DNA of 64,000 nucleotides from Oscillospiraceae bacterium (GTDB lineage Bacteria; Bacillota; Clostridia; Oscillospirales; Ruminococcaceae). How positions within the stretch are numbered: position 1 is the first letter of the stretch; each line of letters begins with the position of its first letter. This document shows, piece by piece, positions 33,367-43,507 of this stretch. The notes under the pieces were generated by a model. It saw nothing but the letters and a program-made list of their open reading frames with translations, ran no database searches and was not told the DNA's origin. The stretch is from contig JAFZPP010000004.1 of assembly GCA_017550285.1 (NCBI GenBank), forward strand, positions 1 to 64,000. Direction: 5' to 3'. The position numbers and the translations under genes are program-made.

Positions 33367-35832
33367 TTACTGCGCCGTCTTGGACGGACGCTTGCGCGGT
33401 GCAGGCATCGGCGGGAGCGTCAGCTTCTGCAATTCGTCCTCGTGCAGCGGTTCCAGCTTGGTATCGTAATGCGGCGGAATCAGCGCGGTTTCGAGCACTG
33501 TCTCCACGGTCTCGCACGGGATAAAGCGGATTGCCTCGCGCACGGTCTCATCGAGCTCTGCCAGATCGGGGAGATTTGCTTCCGGAATCAGGACAGTGCG
33601 GATGCCGTTTTTGTACGCAGCCATGGATTTTTCGACGAGTCCGCCGATCGGCAGCACCTTGCCGTGCAGCGTGATCTCGCCGGTCATGGCGATATCATGG
33701 CGAACCGGAATGCCGGACATCGCGGAGACCAGTGCGGTCAGCATCGTGACGCCTGCGCTCGGTCCGTCCTTCGGGACGGCGCCTTCCGGTGCATGGATAT
33801 GAAGGTCCTTGGACTTGAACATTTCGGGATTGATGTCATATTGCTTCGCATGTGCGCGCGTATAGGAGACAGCGAGCTTTGCGCTCTCCTTCATGACGTC
33901 GCCGAGCGAGCCCGTGACTTCGATGTCGCCCTTGCCGGGCATTGTCAGTACCTCCAGCGGCATCAGGACACCGCCGACACTTGTCCACGCAAGACCGTTG
34001 ACAATGCCGACTTCGTCGTTCTTTGCATAATAATCGCCGGTATACTTGTGCGGTCCGAGTGCGGATTCCAGCGTCTCAGGCGTATACTGTACCTTCGGGA
34101 CATTGTCGGTCAGGATCGTCTTTGCACACTTGCGGCAGAGCGAGGCAATCCGGCGCTCGAGCGTGCGGACACCTGCCTCACGGGTATAATAATCAATCAG
34201 ATCGTAAATCGCGGCATCCGTAATCTTGATCTGCGATGCTTTCAGACCGTTTTCCTTGATCTGCTTTTTGACCAGATGCTCCTTTGCAATATGGTACTTT
34301 TCCTCGCGTGTATAGGAGTTGACCTCGATGACGTCCATACGGTCATAGAGCGGCGCGGGGATCGCGTCGGCGTTGTTTGCCGTCGTCAGGAACATGACCT
34401 GCGACAGATCAAACGGAACCTCAAGGAAATGATCGCGGAATGCGTGATTCTGGGCGCTGTCGAGCACCTCGAGCAGTGCGGCTGCCGGATCGCCCTTGAA
34501 GTCGCCGGAGAGCTTGTCAATCTCATCGAGCAGAATCAGCGGATTCATGCTCTTTGCCTGCCGCATCGCTTCGATGATTCTGCCGGGCATTGCGGCGACA
34601 TAGGTCTTGCGGTGACCGCGAATCTCGCTCTCATCGCGCACGCCGCCGAGTGAGACTCGGACATAGCTTCTGCCGAGCGCCTTGGCGACCGACTGCGCAA
34701 TCGACGTCTTGCCGACGCCGGGAGGTCCGACCAGACAGATGATTTGTCCTGTCAGCTTCGGCTGCAAAACATGGACGCTCATTGCTTCGAGGACGCGCTC
34801 CTTGACGCGCTTCAAGCCGTAATGCTCTTTATCCAGCAGGGCTGCTGCCTTCGGAATATCGAGCTTTTCCTTTGTGGTCACGCCCCACGGCAGGGAGAGC
34901 GCCACATCGAGATAATTGCTGATGACATAGGCTTCCTGCGAGCCGGAGGGCATCCGCGAGAGCTGCTGTGCCTCATGGCGCAGCTTTGCCTTGACCTCAT
35001 CGCTTGCTTCGAGCTTGTCGATCTTCTTGTTATAGGCTGCGGTATCGGAATCGTCGCTGTCACCGAGCTCCTCGCTTATGATGCGCTGCTGTTCGCGCAG
35101 ATACAGCTCGCGCTGGCTCTGGTCAATGCGCATCTGGACGCCGTTTTGCAGCTCCGCCTCGACCTTGAGAATCTCATTCTCGCGCATCAGAACCGCATAG
35201 AGCATTGTCAGGCGCAGGAACAGATTTCCTTCCTCGAGCATCATCTGGCGGTCATGATAATCCATATCCAGATTCGACCAGACGGCTTCAAAAAGCTGCT
35301 TTGCATCTTCCTCCGCAAGCACCATTTCCGCGAATTCGCGCGGGGTGCGGTGCGAGAGCTTGCAGTTCAGTGCATACTGATCCTTGACGGAGTTAATAAT
35401 TGCCTGCATCTCGATTGCATTCGCTTTGCTGCGCGAATATGTCGGGAGCGGCTTGAAATCTGCACGCCAGTATTCGGTTTCGTTATCGGGGGCGAGCAGT
35501 CTGTTTGCCTTGGCACGCGCCAGACCCTCGACCAGAACGCGCGTACCTTCTCTGCTGCGCATCACCTGACGGATTTCGCAGATGACGCCGACACGGAACA
35601 GATCGCGCGGCTTCGGTTCCAGAATGGTCTGGTCGCGCTGTGCGATCAGGAGAATCCGGCGGTCACGCTCCAGCGCCTCATCGACTGCCTTGCGCGATTC
35701 CGCTCTGCCGACCTCAAAGTCGATCACCATATGCGGAAATGCGACCAGTCCGCGCAGTGCGACGACCGGCATCAGATTCTCTTCGGTTTCCTGTATTTCA
35801 AAGACCTCGTCTGTGCGTTCTTTCTCTTGCAT
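33367..35832 (-). CDS. lon: ATP-dependent protease Lon
   Basis: 821 aa. The LON substrate-binding domain (about 20-210, MPVVALRGLVAFPHMVIDFEV) is followed by a coiled coil, an AAA+ ATPase (Walker A GPPGVGKTS, Walker B LILLDEIDKL) and a C-terminal protease with the Ser-Lys dyad in PKDGPSAGVT and GLVEKSMAA. It degrades damaged and regulatory proteins in the cytoplasm. It has its own promoter and ends 10 bases before engB. Confidence 0.96.
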   Translation of the reverse strand: MQEKERTDEVFEIQETEENLMPVVALRGLVAFPHMVIDFEVGRAESRKAVDEALERDRRILLIAQRDQTILEPKPRDLFRVGVICEIRQVMRSREGTRVLVEGLARAKANRLLAPDNETEYWRADFKPLPTYSRSKANAIEMQAIINSVKDQYALNCKLSHRTPREFAEMVLAEEDAKQLFEAVWSNLDMDYHDRQMMLEEGNLFLRLTMLYAVLMRENEILKVEAELQNGVQMRIDQSQRELYLREQQRIISEELGDSDDSDTAAYNKKIDKLEASDEVKAKLRHEAQQLSRMPSGSQEAYVISNYLDVALSLPWGVTTKEKLDIPKAAALLDKEHYGLKRVKERVLEAMSVHVLQPKLTGQIICLVGPPGVGKTSIAQSVAKALGRSYVRVSLGGVRDESEIRGHRKTYVAAMPGRIIEAMRQAKSMNPLILLDEIDKLSGDFKGDPAAALLEVLDSAQNHAFRDHFLEVPFDLSQVMFLTTANNADAIPAPLYDRMDVIEVNSYTREEKYHIAKEHLVKKQIKENGLKASQIKITDAAIYDLIDYYTREAGVRTLERRIASLCRKCAKTILTDNVPKVQYTPETLESALGPHKYTGDYYAKNDEVGIVNGLAWTSVGGVLMPLEVLTMPGKGDIEVTGSLGDVMKESAKLAVSYTRAHAKQYDINPEMFKSKDLHIHAPEGAVPKDGPSAGVTMLTALVSAMSGIPVRHDIAMTGEITLHGKVLPIGGLVEKSMAAYKNGIRTVLIPEANLPDLAELDETVREAIRFIPCETVETVLETALIPPHYDTKLEPLHEDELQKLTLPPMPAPRKRPSKTAQ

Positions 35833-35929
35833 TGTCTTTTCCTATCTGCCCTGCGCGGCGAAGAACCCTCTCCGGACCGTGCGCAGCCGGTCGGGAGACT
35901 GAAATGCGATGTACTTGGTGCTTTGCTCT

Positions 35930-35958
35930 ATTATACATGATTATGCGCAAAGAATCAA
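35930..35958 (-). promoter_or_regulatory. lon-engB promoter
   Basis: Minus strand: TTGATT (35958-35953), 17 bases, TATAAT (35935-35930). No CIRCE or CtsR site was recognised around it. Confidence 0.75.
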
Positions 35959-36017
35959 GTTGAAAATTGCGGAAATTTGTGAAAAGAAGATGAAAATTTT
36001 GACACTGTAACATAACA

Positions 36018-36049
36018 GAATCTCCCGCGGATTGTTCCGCAGGAGATTC
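36018..36049 (-). terminator. hairpin after clpX
   Basis: GAATCTCCCGCGGA (36018-36031) pairs with TCCGCAGGAGATTC (36036-36049), with one non-Watson-Crick contact. Only a weak U-tract follows on the minus strand (TGTTATGTTA), so termination may be partial. Confidence 0.5.
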
Positions 36050-36070
36050 GGCATAGAAGTGCGCATCGGA

Positions 36071-37339
36071 TTATGCAGCGGAAATTTCCTGTCCGCTGTC
36101 ATCCAGCAGCAGGGGAGATGTATGGTTCTCCACGCATGCCGCCGTTACGACTACCTTTCTGACACTGTTGCGCGAGGGCGCATCAAACATCGTCTGCATC
36201 AGAATGCCTTCGAGAATTGCACGGAGTCCGCGCGCGCCCGTTTTCTGCTCCAGTGCTCGCTTTGCAACCGCAATCAGTGCATCGTGCTCAACCTCAAGCT
36301 CGATGTTGTCATAGCGGAACAGCTTTGCATACTGCTTGAGCAGGGCATTTTTCGGCTCGGTCAGGATCCGGACGAGGGAATCCTCATCCATTTCATCGAG
36401 CGTCGTGATGATCGGCAGTCTGCCGACCAGCTCCGGCACGATGCCGAATTTGACCAGATCCTGCGGAATGACCTTGCGGAAGATGTTTTCGGTTTTTTCC
36501 TTCTTGGAGAGCACCTGCGCGCCGAAGCCGAGTCCGGAGGATTCGGTGCGGCTGACAATATGCTTCTCCAGACCGTCGAATGCGCCGCCGCAGATAAAGA
36601 GGATATTCTTCGTATTGATGTGAATAAACTCCTGATTCGGGTGCTTTCTGCCGCCCTGCGGGGGAACATTGGAGACGGTGCCCTCGATGATTTTCAGCAG
36701 CGACTGCTGGACGCCTTCGCCGCTGACATCTCTTGTCAGAGAAGTGTTTTCGGATTTGCGCGCGATCTTGTCGATCTCGTCAATATAGATGATGCCGCGC
36801 TCGGCTGCCTCGACATCGAAGTTCGCAGCCTGAATCAGACGCAGCAGCACATTTTCTACGTCGTCGCCGACATAGCCTGCCTCGGTGATCGTTGTGGCAT
36901 CCGCAATCGCAAACGGGACGTCGAGAATCTTTGCAAGCGTCTGCGCAAGATAGGTCTTTCCGACACCGGTCGGTCCGAGCAGCAGCACATTGCTCTTCTG
37001 AATCTCCACATCGTCGCCGTCATCGGCACTGAGGATGCGCTTATAATGGTTATAGACGGAAACGGCAAGCGAAATCTTGGCGCGGTCCTGTCCGATGACA
37101 TATTCATCCAGAACCTTCTTGATCTCTGCCGGTTTCAGCAGATTGATCTGCTTGCCGGAGCTCTTGCCCTTCTTTTCCTTTTCATTCTGCGGCTTGGCAT
37201 CGCGGTCGCCGTACAGCAGCTCATAGCAATATGTGACGCATTCATCACAGATATTGTTTGCGCCGGCAGAGAACATGCTCTGCACCTTGGTTTCCGGTTT
37301 GCCGCAGAAATTACAGGTTCTCAATCCTTTTTCAGGCAT
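36071..37339 (-). CDS. clpX: ATP-dependent Clp protease ATP-binding subunit ClpX
   Basis: 422 aa. The start at 37339 follows AGGAGAG; in-frame sequence upstream reaches into clpP and is rejected. The N-terminal C4 zinc finger (CNFCGKPE...CDECVTYC) marks ClpX. The AAA+ core has Walker A GPTGVGKT, Walker [12 protein letters not shown], sensor motifs and the pore loop region [11 protein letters not shown]. The LIMGGG-type contact is in ClpP, encoded 76 bases upstream. It unfolds substrates for ClpP. Confidence 0.96.
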   Translation of the reverse strand: MPEKGLRTCNFCGKPETKVQSMFSAGANNICDECVTYCYELLYGDRDAKPQNEKEKKGKSSGKQINLLKPAEIKKVLDEYVIGQDRAKISLAVSVYNHYKRILSADDGDDVEIQKSNVLLLGPTGVGKTYLAQTLAKILDVPFAIADATTITEAGYVGDDVENVLLRLIQAANFDVEAAERGIIYIDEIDKIARKSENTSLTRDVSGEGVQQSLLKIIEGTVSNVPPQGGRKHPNQEFIHINTKNILFICGGAFDGLEKHIVSRTESSGLGFGAQVLSKKEKTENIFRKVIPQDLVKFGIVPELVGRLPIITTLDEMDEDSLVRILTEPKNALLKQYAKLFRYDNIELEVEHDALIAVAKRALEQKTGARGLRAILEGILMQTMFDAPSRNSVRKVVVTAACVENHTSPLLLDDSGQEISAA

Positions 37340-37415
37340 AGTCTTCTCTCCTGTATGTTGCATGGGGGTCGGAGCCGGAATCGGAATTCCGGCTTTCTTT
37401 GTCTGCTTCGGCTGC

Positions 37416-38021
37416 TCAGCGCTTGCTGACGACCTTGTCAATCAGACCGTAGCTGAGTGCTTCCTCCGCGGTCATGAAGTAATCACGCTCGACATCGCGC
37501 TCGATCTGCGCAAGCTCCTTGCCGGTATTCTCTGCGAGAATGCGGTTTAAGTTGCTCTTGGTGCGCAGGAGATTGTCTGTCCGGATTTTGATGTCGGTTG
37601 CCTGACCGGAGATGCCGCCGCCCATAATCAGCGGCTGGTGAATCATGATCTCGCTGTTCGGCAGCGCCATGCGCTTGCCCTTTGCGCCGGAAGAAAGCAG
37701 CAGTGCGCCCATAGAGGCTGCAAGTCCGATGCAGATTGTTGCCACATCGCACTTGATATACTGCATGGTATCGTAGATTGCCATACCGGCTGTGACGGAA
37801 CCGCCGGGGCTGTTGATATAAAGTGAGATATCCTTTTCCGGATCCTGACTTTCGAGGAAGAGAAGCTGTGCGACAACAAGGCTTGCGGTCACATCGTTGA
37901 CATCCTCGGAGAGCATGATGATGCGGTCATTCAGCAGGCGCGAATAGATATCGTATGCGCGCTCGCCGCGGTTCGTCTGCTCAATGACGGTCGGAACCAG
38001 ACTCATGTGCATATTGTTCAT
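37416..38021 (-). CDS. clpP: ATP-dependent Clp protease proteolytic subunit
   Basis: 201 aa from ATG 38021; ATGs at 38012 and 38006 (MSLVPTV) are alternatives, the last giving the usual length. Catalytic Ser is in IGLAASMGA, His in [10 protein letters not shown] and Asp in the TDIKIRTDN helix region. It forms the tetradecameric barrel used by ClpX. It lies between tig and clpX, the standard order. Confidence 0.95.
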   Translation of the reverse strand: MNNMHMSLVPTVIEQTNRGERAYDIYSRLLNDRIIMLSEDVNDVTASLVVAQLLFLESQDPEKDISLYINSPGGSVTAGMAIYDTMQYIKCDVATICIGLAASMGALLLSSGAKGKRMALPNSEIMIHQPLIMGGGISGQATDIKIRTDNLLRTKSNLNRILAENTGKELAQIERDVERDYFMTAEEALSYGLIDKVVSKR

Positions 38022-38163
38022 AAAGGGTACCGTCCTTTCGGCGTATACTTGCAGAATGCACGTTTTTTCGCATATTCCGCAATAAAGCAGATTTCCGGTT
38101 CCTGCGCCGCGGTGAAAACAGTCCGCGGGCAGGAACCGGTTTGTTTCTGATTGTTCTTCCTGA

Positions 38164-39525
38164 TTATTCTGCATCCTTGGCTTCGTCAGCCTTTGCTTCC
38201 TCTGCCGGAGCCTCTTCCTTTGCTTCCTCAGCCATGTCGTTGTCAACAACAGCATTGTTCTTGATCAGCTCGACGACCTTTTGGACGCGCAGATCGGTGC
38301 GGTAATCATCCATCGGAATGCGGGACTTGACGAACTCGACCGGAGCCTTGAGCTCTGCTGCAAACTGGGTCAGTGCCTCATCGAGCTCTTCGTCGGAAAC
38401 CTGAATATCCTCGGTATCTGCGATCTTCTCGAGTGCGAGGCGGAGCGTGACCTCCTTCTTTGCCTGCGGCTCATACTCATCGCGGAGCTGTTCCATGGTC
38501 ATGCCGGTGAGCTGGAGGTATTCCTCGAGCTTGAGCTCGCCGTACTGCTGCTGGAGCTGGCTCTCGAATTCACGGATGCGCTGGTCGATTCTGCGGTCAT
38601 AGAGAACCTGCGGAATGACTGCATCGGTGCCTGCGACGATGGTATCGAACACAGCGTTTTCAAACTGTGTCTGTGCGGACTGCTCTGCGGACTCCTTGAG
38701 CTTCTTCTCAATGTCGGCGCGGAGCTCTGCAATCGTATCAAACTCGGAAACGTCCTTTGCAAGCTCATCGTCGATCTCCGGCAGTTCCTGTGCGGAGATT
38801 GCGAGCAGCTCGGTCTTGAAGACGGCTGCCTTGCCTGCATAGCGCTCATCGCCGTACTCCTCCGGGAAGGTGACGTTGACATCGAACTTGTCGCCGATGT
38901 TCTTGCCGACGATCTGATCCTCAAAGCCCGGGATGAACTGACCGCTACCCAGACGGAGCGGATAGCCTTCGCCCTTGCCGCCCTCGAATGCCTCATCGTC
39001 GATGAAGCCTTCAAAGTTGATCTTGACCTCGTCGCCGTTCTCAGCTGCTCTGCCCTCAACGTCGATCATGCGTGCCTGGCGCTGGCGGAGCATCTCGATC
39101 TGCTGATCGACATCCTCGGAAGTGATCTCACGAACCTTCATCGGTGCGTGGATGCCCTTGTATGCTGCAACGGTAACCTCCGGCTTGGTGATGAGGGTTG
39201 CCTTGCAGACAGCGCCCTCCTCCTTGGAGCAGGAAACCAGCTCAACGGAAGGACGGTCAATGATCGTGATCTCCTTTTCGCGCAGGATTGCGTCCAGCTC
39301 GCCGGGGATGATCGAATTCACGGCATCCTCGTAGAAGACCTCTTCGCCGTAGAGCTTCTCAACCATTTTGCGCGGCACCTTGCCCTTGCGGAAGCCCTTG
39401 ACAGCGATATCCTTCTTCTGGCGCTGATAAACGCGCTCGCAGGCTGCCTCGAGGTCCTCGGCGGTAATCGAGAAGGTGACTTCTCTCATATTTACATCGG
39501 TTTTGACATCGGAAATCAGGCTCAT
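38164..39525 (-). CDS. tig: trigger factor
   Basis: 453 aa. The start at 39525 is behind GGAGGAA. The N-terminal ribosome-binding domain contains the signature GFRKGKVPR, the central PPIase domain has [17 protein letters not shown] and [15 protein letters not shown], and the C-terminal domain is helical. The last 25 residues are an unusual Glu/Ala/Lys-rich tail ([19 protein letters not shown]), probably disordered. It is the ribosome-associated folding chaperone. Confidence 0.95.
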   Translation of the reverse strand: MSLISDVKTDVNMREVTFSITAEDLEAACERVYQRQKKDIAVKGFRKGKVPRKMVEKLYGEEVFYEDAVNSIIPGELDAILREKEITIIDRPSVELVSCSKEEGAVCKATLITKPEVTVAAYKGIHAPMKVREITSEDVDQQIEMLRQRQARMIDVEGRAAENGDEVKINFEGFIDDEAFEGGKGEGYPLRLGSGQFIPGFEDQIVGKNIGDKFDVNVTFPEEYGDERYAGKAAVFKTELLAISAQELPEIDDELAKDVSEFDTIAELRADIEKKLKESAEQSAQTQFENAVFDTIVAGTDAVIPQVLYDRRIDQRIREFESQLQQQYGELKLEEYLQLTGMTMEQLRDEYEPQAKKEVTLRLALEKIADTEDIQVSDEELDEALTQFAAELKAPVEFVKSRIPMDDYRTDLRVQKVVELIKNNAVVDNDMAEEAKEEAPAEEAKADEAKDAE

Positions 39526-39608
39526 AACAGTTCCTCCAAATTTCGTTTTCATTGATGCGGCAGAGTCATCTTTTGCCGCTGAATTCTGCATATTGACAGA
39601 TACACTTC

Positions 39609-39637
39609 ATTATAGCACAAACAGTGCAATATTTCCA
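39609..39637 (-). promoter_or_regulatory. tig-clpP-clpX promoter with extended -10
   Basis: Minus strand: TGGAAA (39637-39632), 17 bases, TATAAT (39614-39609), with TGC directly before the -10 box (extended -10). Confidence 0.65.
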
Positions 39638-39669
39638 GAGGTTTTTTCTCTTTCTTCCGTTTTCACAGT

Positions 39670-40371
39670 TTACAATACTTTTTGTGGGATAAACTGCACA
39701 AAATCACCGGCGATCAGGTGGTAGCAGATGCCGTCACGCGCGCCGTTGATTGCTGCGCGGTGCTGTGATCTGCCGTGGACATGTCCGTACCAGCAATCCT
39801 TGACCGGATGATGCCAGAGCACCTCGAGCATCGGGTAATTGCAGCTTGCGCCGTAAACCGGCGGATAATGCAGAAAGACAATCGGCTTGAGCCCCTGCTG
39901 CTCTGCCGCGTTCAGGGATACTTCCAGCCGCTGCGCCTCCCTTGCGCTGACCTTGGCATCGTCCGGACTGGCGGCGCCGGGCTCCATATTGACCCAGCCG
40001 CGCGTCCCGCAGATGCCGTATTCCCCGTATGCGTAGCAGTTGTTGTGCAGGAGCCGGAGTGTATCCAGCCCGTTTGCAGAAAAGAATTCCTGCATCTTTT
40101 TCATCGTGCTCCACCAGTAATCGTGATTGCCCTTTAAGATGATCTTTTCTCTGCCGGGGAGCGCATTCAGCCAGCGGAAATCCGGCAGCGCCTCCTGCAT
40201 GCTCATGCCCCATGAGATATCGCCTGCGAGGACAACGGTATCCTCATCCGTGATGCGGCTGCACCATGCATCCTGCAAAACGGCGGTGTGATTCTCCCAG
40301 CCCGCGAAAATATCCATCGGTTTTTCCGTGCCGAAGGAGAGATGCGTATCCCCGATTACATATAAGCTCAT
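39670..40371 (-). CDS. calcineurin-like metallophosphoesterase
   Basis: 233 aa. The metal-binding blocks are in order: YVIGDTHLS, VVLAGDISWG, LKGNHDYWW, FLHYPPVYG and WYGHVHGRS. This is the YmdB/YpbG-like class of small cytoplasmic phosphoesterases whose substrates are not settled. The ATG overlaps the thrC stop (ATGA), so it is translationally coupled to thrC, an order without obvious metabolic sense. Confidence 0.87.
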   Translation of the reverse strand: MSLYVIGDTHLSFGTEKPMDIFAGWENHTAVLQDAWCSRITDEDTVVLAGDISWGMSMQEALPDFRWLNALPGREKIILKGNHDYWWSTMKKMQEFFSANGLDTLRLLHNNCYAYGEYGICGTRGWVNMEPGAASPDDAKVSAREAQRLEVSLNAAEQQGLKPIVFLHYPPVYGASCNYPMLEVLWHHPVKDCWYGHVHGRSQHRAAINGARDGICYHLIAGDFVQFIPQKVL

Positions 40372-41861
40372 TGAATGCCCAGCGTACCCTTGACAAATGC
40401 GGGCATCTCATCCTGCGCGACAACATCCTTGAAGCGGACTGCCTTCGTTTTCAGTTCGGCAAGCGCTGCCGGAATCTTTATGCCGGATTTTGCTGCCAGA
40501 CGGTCAAGAATCTCGTATTCATCGGCATTCGTATCGCCGCCGATTGCTTCGAGCACCGCTGCGCCGAACTTATACGGATTTGCGGTCGATGCAATCAGCA
40601 TCGGATATTTGTCAGCCGCCTTTGCCTGATAATCACGCGCCGCGCAGATGCCGACTGCCGTATGCGTATCGCTGAGATAGCCGTTCTCGGAGAAGACTTT
40701 GCCGATCATCGCCTTTGTCGCGGCATCGTCCCAGAAGCTGCCGGAGAACTCCGCCTGAATGCGGTGCGTCAGCTCCAGCGGAATCTGATAGCTGCCCTCG
40801 GTTTTCAGTGCGCCGAACCACTGACGAATCTGTGCATCGTCCTCGCCGGTCATGTGATAGAGCAGACGCTCGAGATTGCTCGAAATCAGAATATCCATGG
40901 ACGGGGAGACCGTTGCATGGAAATCACGCTTGCGGTCGTAGACGCCGGTGTCGATGAAGTCGGTCAGCACCTTGTTGATGTTCGATGCGCAGACCAGATG
41001 CTGCACCGGAACGCCCATCTGCTTTGCGTACCATGCGGCGAGAATATTGCCGAAGTTGCCCGTCGGGACAGTGATGCTGAAACGGTCGCCGTCCTTTAAG
41101 ATGCCCTTTTCGAGCATCGTCACATAGGCGGAGACATAGTATACGATCTGCGGAACGAGACGTCCCCAGTTGATGCTGTTTGCACTGGAGAACTGCATGC
41201 CGTTCTCTGCAAGTGCCTGCTGCATGGCAGGATCGGTGAAGATCGCCTTGACGCCGTTCTGGCAGTCATCGAAATTGCCCTTGACCGCGCAGACACGGAC
41301 ATTCTTGCCCTCCTGCGTCTGCATCTGGCGCTTCTGCATCGAGCTGACGCCGTCCTCCGGATAGAAGACCATAATGCGCGTGCCGGGGACATCCTTGAAG
41401 CCTGCGAGCGCTGCCTTGCCCGTATCGCCCGAGGTTGCCGTCAGGATGACGACCTCCTTCTCGATGCCGGTCTTGCGGATCGAGCGGGTGAGGAAATGCG
41501 GCAGAATCTGGAGCGCCATATCTTTGAATGCGCAGGTCGGACCGTGCCAGAGCTCGAGCAGCATCGAGCCGTCTGCAAGGGTCGTGATCTCCTGCACATC
41601 CGGTGTTTCAAAGCTGCCGGATTCATAGGCTGCCTTCGTGCATTCGCGCAGCTCCTCATCGGTGAAATCCGTCAGATAGAGCTTGAACAGACGCGCTGCG
41701 CGCTCTGCATAGCTCAGTCCCTTCAGGGAATGGAAATCTGCTGCCGTCAGCTCCGGAATGAAGCCCGGTACGAACAGACCGCCGTCTGCGGCGATGCCCT
41801 GTGCAATCGCCTCTGCGCTGCTGACTGTCAGCGCCTTGTTTCTTGTGCTGTGGTAGATCAT
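40368..41861 (-). CDS. thrC: threonine synthase
   Basis: 497 aa, the long class II form. The start lies behind AAGGAGG. The PLP lysine is in GPTCAFKDMALQ and the PLP phosphate loop is TVPTGNFGNILA. The N-terminal YHSTRNKALTVSSAEAIAQGIAADGGLFVP is typical. It converts O-phosphohomoserine to threonine. There is no T-box or other leader upstream in the 72-base gap. Confidence 0.95.
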   Translation of the reverse strand: MIYHSTRNKALTVSSAEAIAQGIAADGGLFVPGFIPELTAADFHSLKGLSYAERAARLFKLYLTDFTDEELRECTKAAYESGSFETPDVQEITTLADGSMLLELWHGPTCAFKDMALQILPHFLTRSIRKTGIEKEVVILTATSGDTGKAALAGFKDVPGTRIMVFYPEDGVSSMQKRQMQTQEGKNVRVCAVKGNFDDCQNGVKAIFTDPAMQQALAENGMQFSSANSINWGRLVPQIVYYVSAYVTMLEKGILKDGDRFSITVPTGNFGNILAAWYAKQMGVPVQHLVCASNINKVLTDFIDTGVYDRKRDFHATVSPSMDILISSNLERLLYHMTGEDDAQIRQWFGALKTEGSYQIPLELTHRIQAEFSGSFWDDAATKAMIGKVFSENGYLSDTHTAVGICAARDYQAKAADKYPMLIASTANPYKFGAAVLEAIGGDTNADEYEILDRLAAKSGIKIPAALAELKTKAVRFKDVVAQDEMPAFVKGTLGIQ

Positions 41862-41933
41862 ATTATATCCTCCTTGCCGGTCATACCGGCTGCCGTTTTG
41901 CTCCGCCTTATTTGCGGAACAGTATTGTTTCTT

Positions 41934-42170
41934 TCATTCGGAGCTGTTCTCTGCCGCGTTTTCCGGCGGATATTTGCTCAGTTTTTCCGGTTCATAAACA
42001 TAGCTGCGGACAACGCTGCCGCAATCCTTGCAGAAAATATGATGCAGCGTCTGTACCTTGCCAAGCCCGCGCGGTTTGTTTACAGCGCCGTGAAAAACCT
42101 GCACGCCCTCTGTAAATTCCGTGCCGCCGCAGTAAGGGCATTTATTTACAATGATACCCTTCTTTACCAT
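41934..42170 (-). CDS. small zinc-ribbon protein A
   Basis: 78 aa. The start at 42170 is chosen because upstream in-frame sequence overlaps the next gene. CPYCGGTEF and FCKDCGSVVRSYV form a two-knuckle CxxC zinc ribbon separated by about 40 residues. The C-terminus is acidic. It is a paralogue of the next gene, 10 bases upstream. Function unknown; it could bind nucleic acid or serve as a structural metal protein. Confidence 0.65.
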   Translation of the reverse strand: MVKKGIIVNKCPYCGGTEFTEGVQVFHGAVNKPRGLGKVQTLHHIFCKDCGSVVRSYVYEPEKLSKYPPENAAENSSE

Positions 42171-42180
42171 ACCTGTTGCC

Positions 42181-42438
42181 TCAGCGTTCTTTCTCCTCAA
42201 GCATCTCGGGATGTGTGATGTACTGACGGACGAGACTGCCACAGTTTTTGCAGTAGACGCGGATCTCCGTCTGCGTGGTTACGCGGAAATTGAATAACGT
42301 ACTGCGAAGCGGCGCAATGAGCGCGGATGAACCGGTGCTGTGCCCGCCTGCCATTCCATGCGTGATGGTTCTGCCCTTGACAAATTCTGTGCCGCCGCAG
42401 AACGGGCAGCTCAGATTTTTTAGCTTTTTGACTGCCAT
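42181..42438 (-). CDS. small zinc-ribbon protein B
   Basis: 85 aa; start at 42438 behind GAGG. CPFCGGTEFVKGR and YCKNCGSLVRQYI give the same two-knuckle ribbon as protein A, with a longer middle (HGMAGGHSTGSSALIAPLRS). The knuckles agree closely with A, indicating tandem duplication. It lies 10 bases after yraN and is probably on the same transcript. No function assigned. Confidence 0.65.
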   Translation of the reverse strand: MAVKKLKNLSCPFCGGTEFVKGRTITHGMAGGHSTGSSALIAPLRSTLFNFRVTTQTEIRVYCKNCGSLVRQYITHPEMLEEKER

Positions 42439-42448
42439 AACGTAATCC

Positions 42449-42826
42449 TCAATATCCTGTTGCATCAAATGCATGTTCCATATATTCGATATGCCGCACG
42501 AATGCGCCGGAGTATTCGACTTCCGCTACATCAAACCGCGGCTGCAAATCAACCGGATGCTCCAGCAGATACCGCTCGGCTGCGCGGATGATATGCTGCT
42601 GCTTTTTTCTGTCCACGGCTGCCGCGCCCGACTGCATCGTACCCGCTCTGCGCGTCTTGACCTCGACAATCAGCAGAAAATCTCCCTGCTGCGCAATGAT
42701 GTCAATTTCGCCGCCGCGGATTGTGTAATTCCGGCAGAGAATCTTCGCGCCCTGCCGTTCCAGATACGCACAGACCGCATCCTCGCCGAGATTGCCGGTC
42801 TGCCGCTTACTGCCCTTTTCGCTCAT
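42449..42826 (-). CDS. UPF0102 (YraN) family protein
   Basis: 125 aa. GNLGEDAVCAYLERQGAKILCRNY and GEIDIIAQQGDFLLIVEVKTRR are the conserved UPF0102 blocks and match the PD-(D/E)xK nuclease fold (GEID, EVK). It overlaps rnhB by 20 bases, the usual linkage. A Holliday-junction-resolvase-like role has been suggested for the family but is not established. Confidence 0.88.
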   Translation of the reverse strand: MSEKGSKRQTGNLGEDAVCAYLERQGAKILCRNYTIRGGEIDIIAQQGDFLLIVEVKTRRAGTMQSGAAAVDRKKQQHIIRAAERYLLEHPVDLQPRFDVAEVEYSGAFVRHIEYMEHAFDATGY

Positions 42827-43439
42827 AATATTTTTTCAGGAAGGAAGGGCGGTGCGCCGGACAGATGCCGTACTGATCTATTGCCTCGTAATGCGCCTTC
42901 GTGCCGTAGCCCTTGTGCGCCGCAAAGCCGTATTGCGGATACTGCGCATCCAGTTCGCGGAGTGCCGCATCACGGGCGGTCTTTGCGAGAACCGATGCAG
43001 CCGCAATGCTCGCGGATTTTGCATCGCCGCCGATGACCGTCTGCACCGGCATCGGCAGGACCGGCGCCTGATTGCCGTCCGTGATTGCAAAGACGGGCTG
43101 CGTTTTCAGTCCTGCAACGGCTCTCTGCATCGCAAGCAGTGCCGCCTGCAAGATATTCAGCGCCTCAATCTCTGCGACCGATGCACTGGCAATGCACCAT
43201 GCCGCCGCCTGCTCCTTGATGATCGGTGCAAGCTCCTCGCGGCGCTTCTCCGAGAGTTTTTTGCTGTCATTGAGACCGGGGATTTCCAGTCCCTCCGGTA
43301 GAATTACTGCCGCTGCGTAGACATCGCCTGCAAGCGGACCTCTGCCTGCTTCGTCAATGCCGCAGAAGACCGGATATTCCGTCCGGATCGCGCTGTCAAA
43401 TTCAAACAGCTCTGTATAAACCTTTAATGCACGCGGCAT
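42807..43439 (-). CDS. rnhB: ribonuclease HII
   Basis: 210 aa. The catalytic block GIDEAGRGPLAGDVYAAAVIL holds the Asp-Glu pair, and ITDGN and later SIAAASVLAKTARD complete the RNase HII signature. It removes ribonucleotides and RNA primers from DNA. It lies 68 bases after rbgA, in the conserved rplS-lepB-rbgA-rnhB order. Confidence 0.95.
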   Translation of the reverse strand: MPRALKVYTELFEFDSAIRTEYPVFCGIDEAGRGPLAGDVYAAAVILPEGLEIPGLNDSKKLSEKRREELAPIIKEQAAAWCIASASVAEIEALNILQAALLAMQRAVAGLKTQPVFAITDGNQAPVLPMPVQTVIGGDAKSASIAAASVLAKTARDAALRELDAQYPQYGFAAHKGYGTKAHYEAIDQYGICPAHRPSFLKKYYERKGQ

Positions 43440-43507
43440 CTGACTGCGCCCTCTTTCGTATCATTCGTAATAGGGATATCTGCTTTGCAGACGGTTATCA
43501 TGATGTG

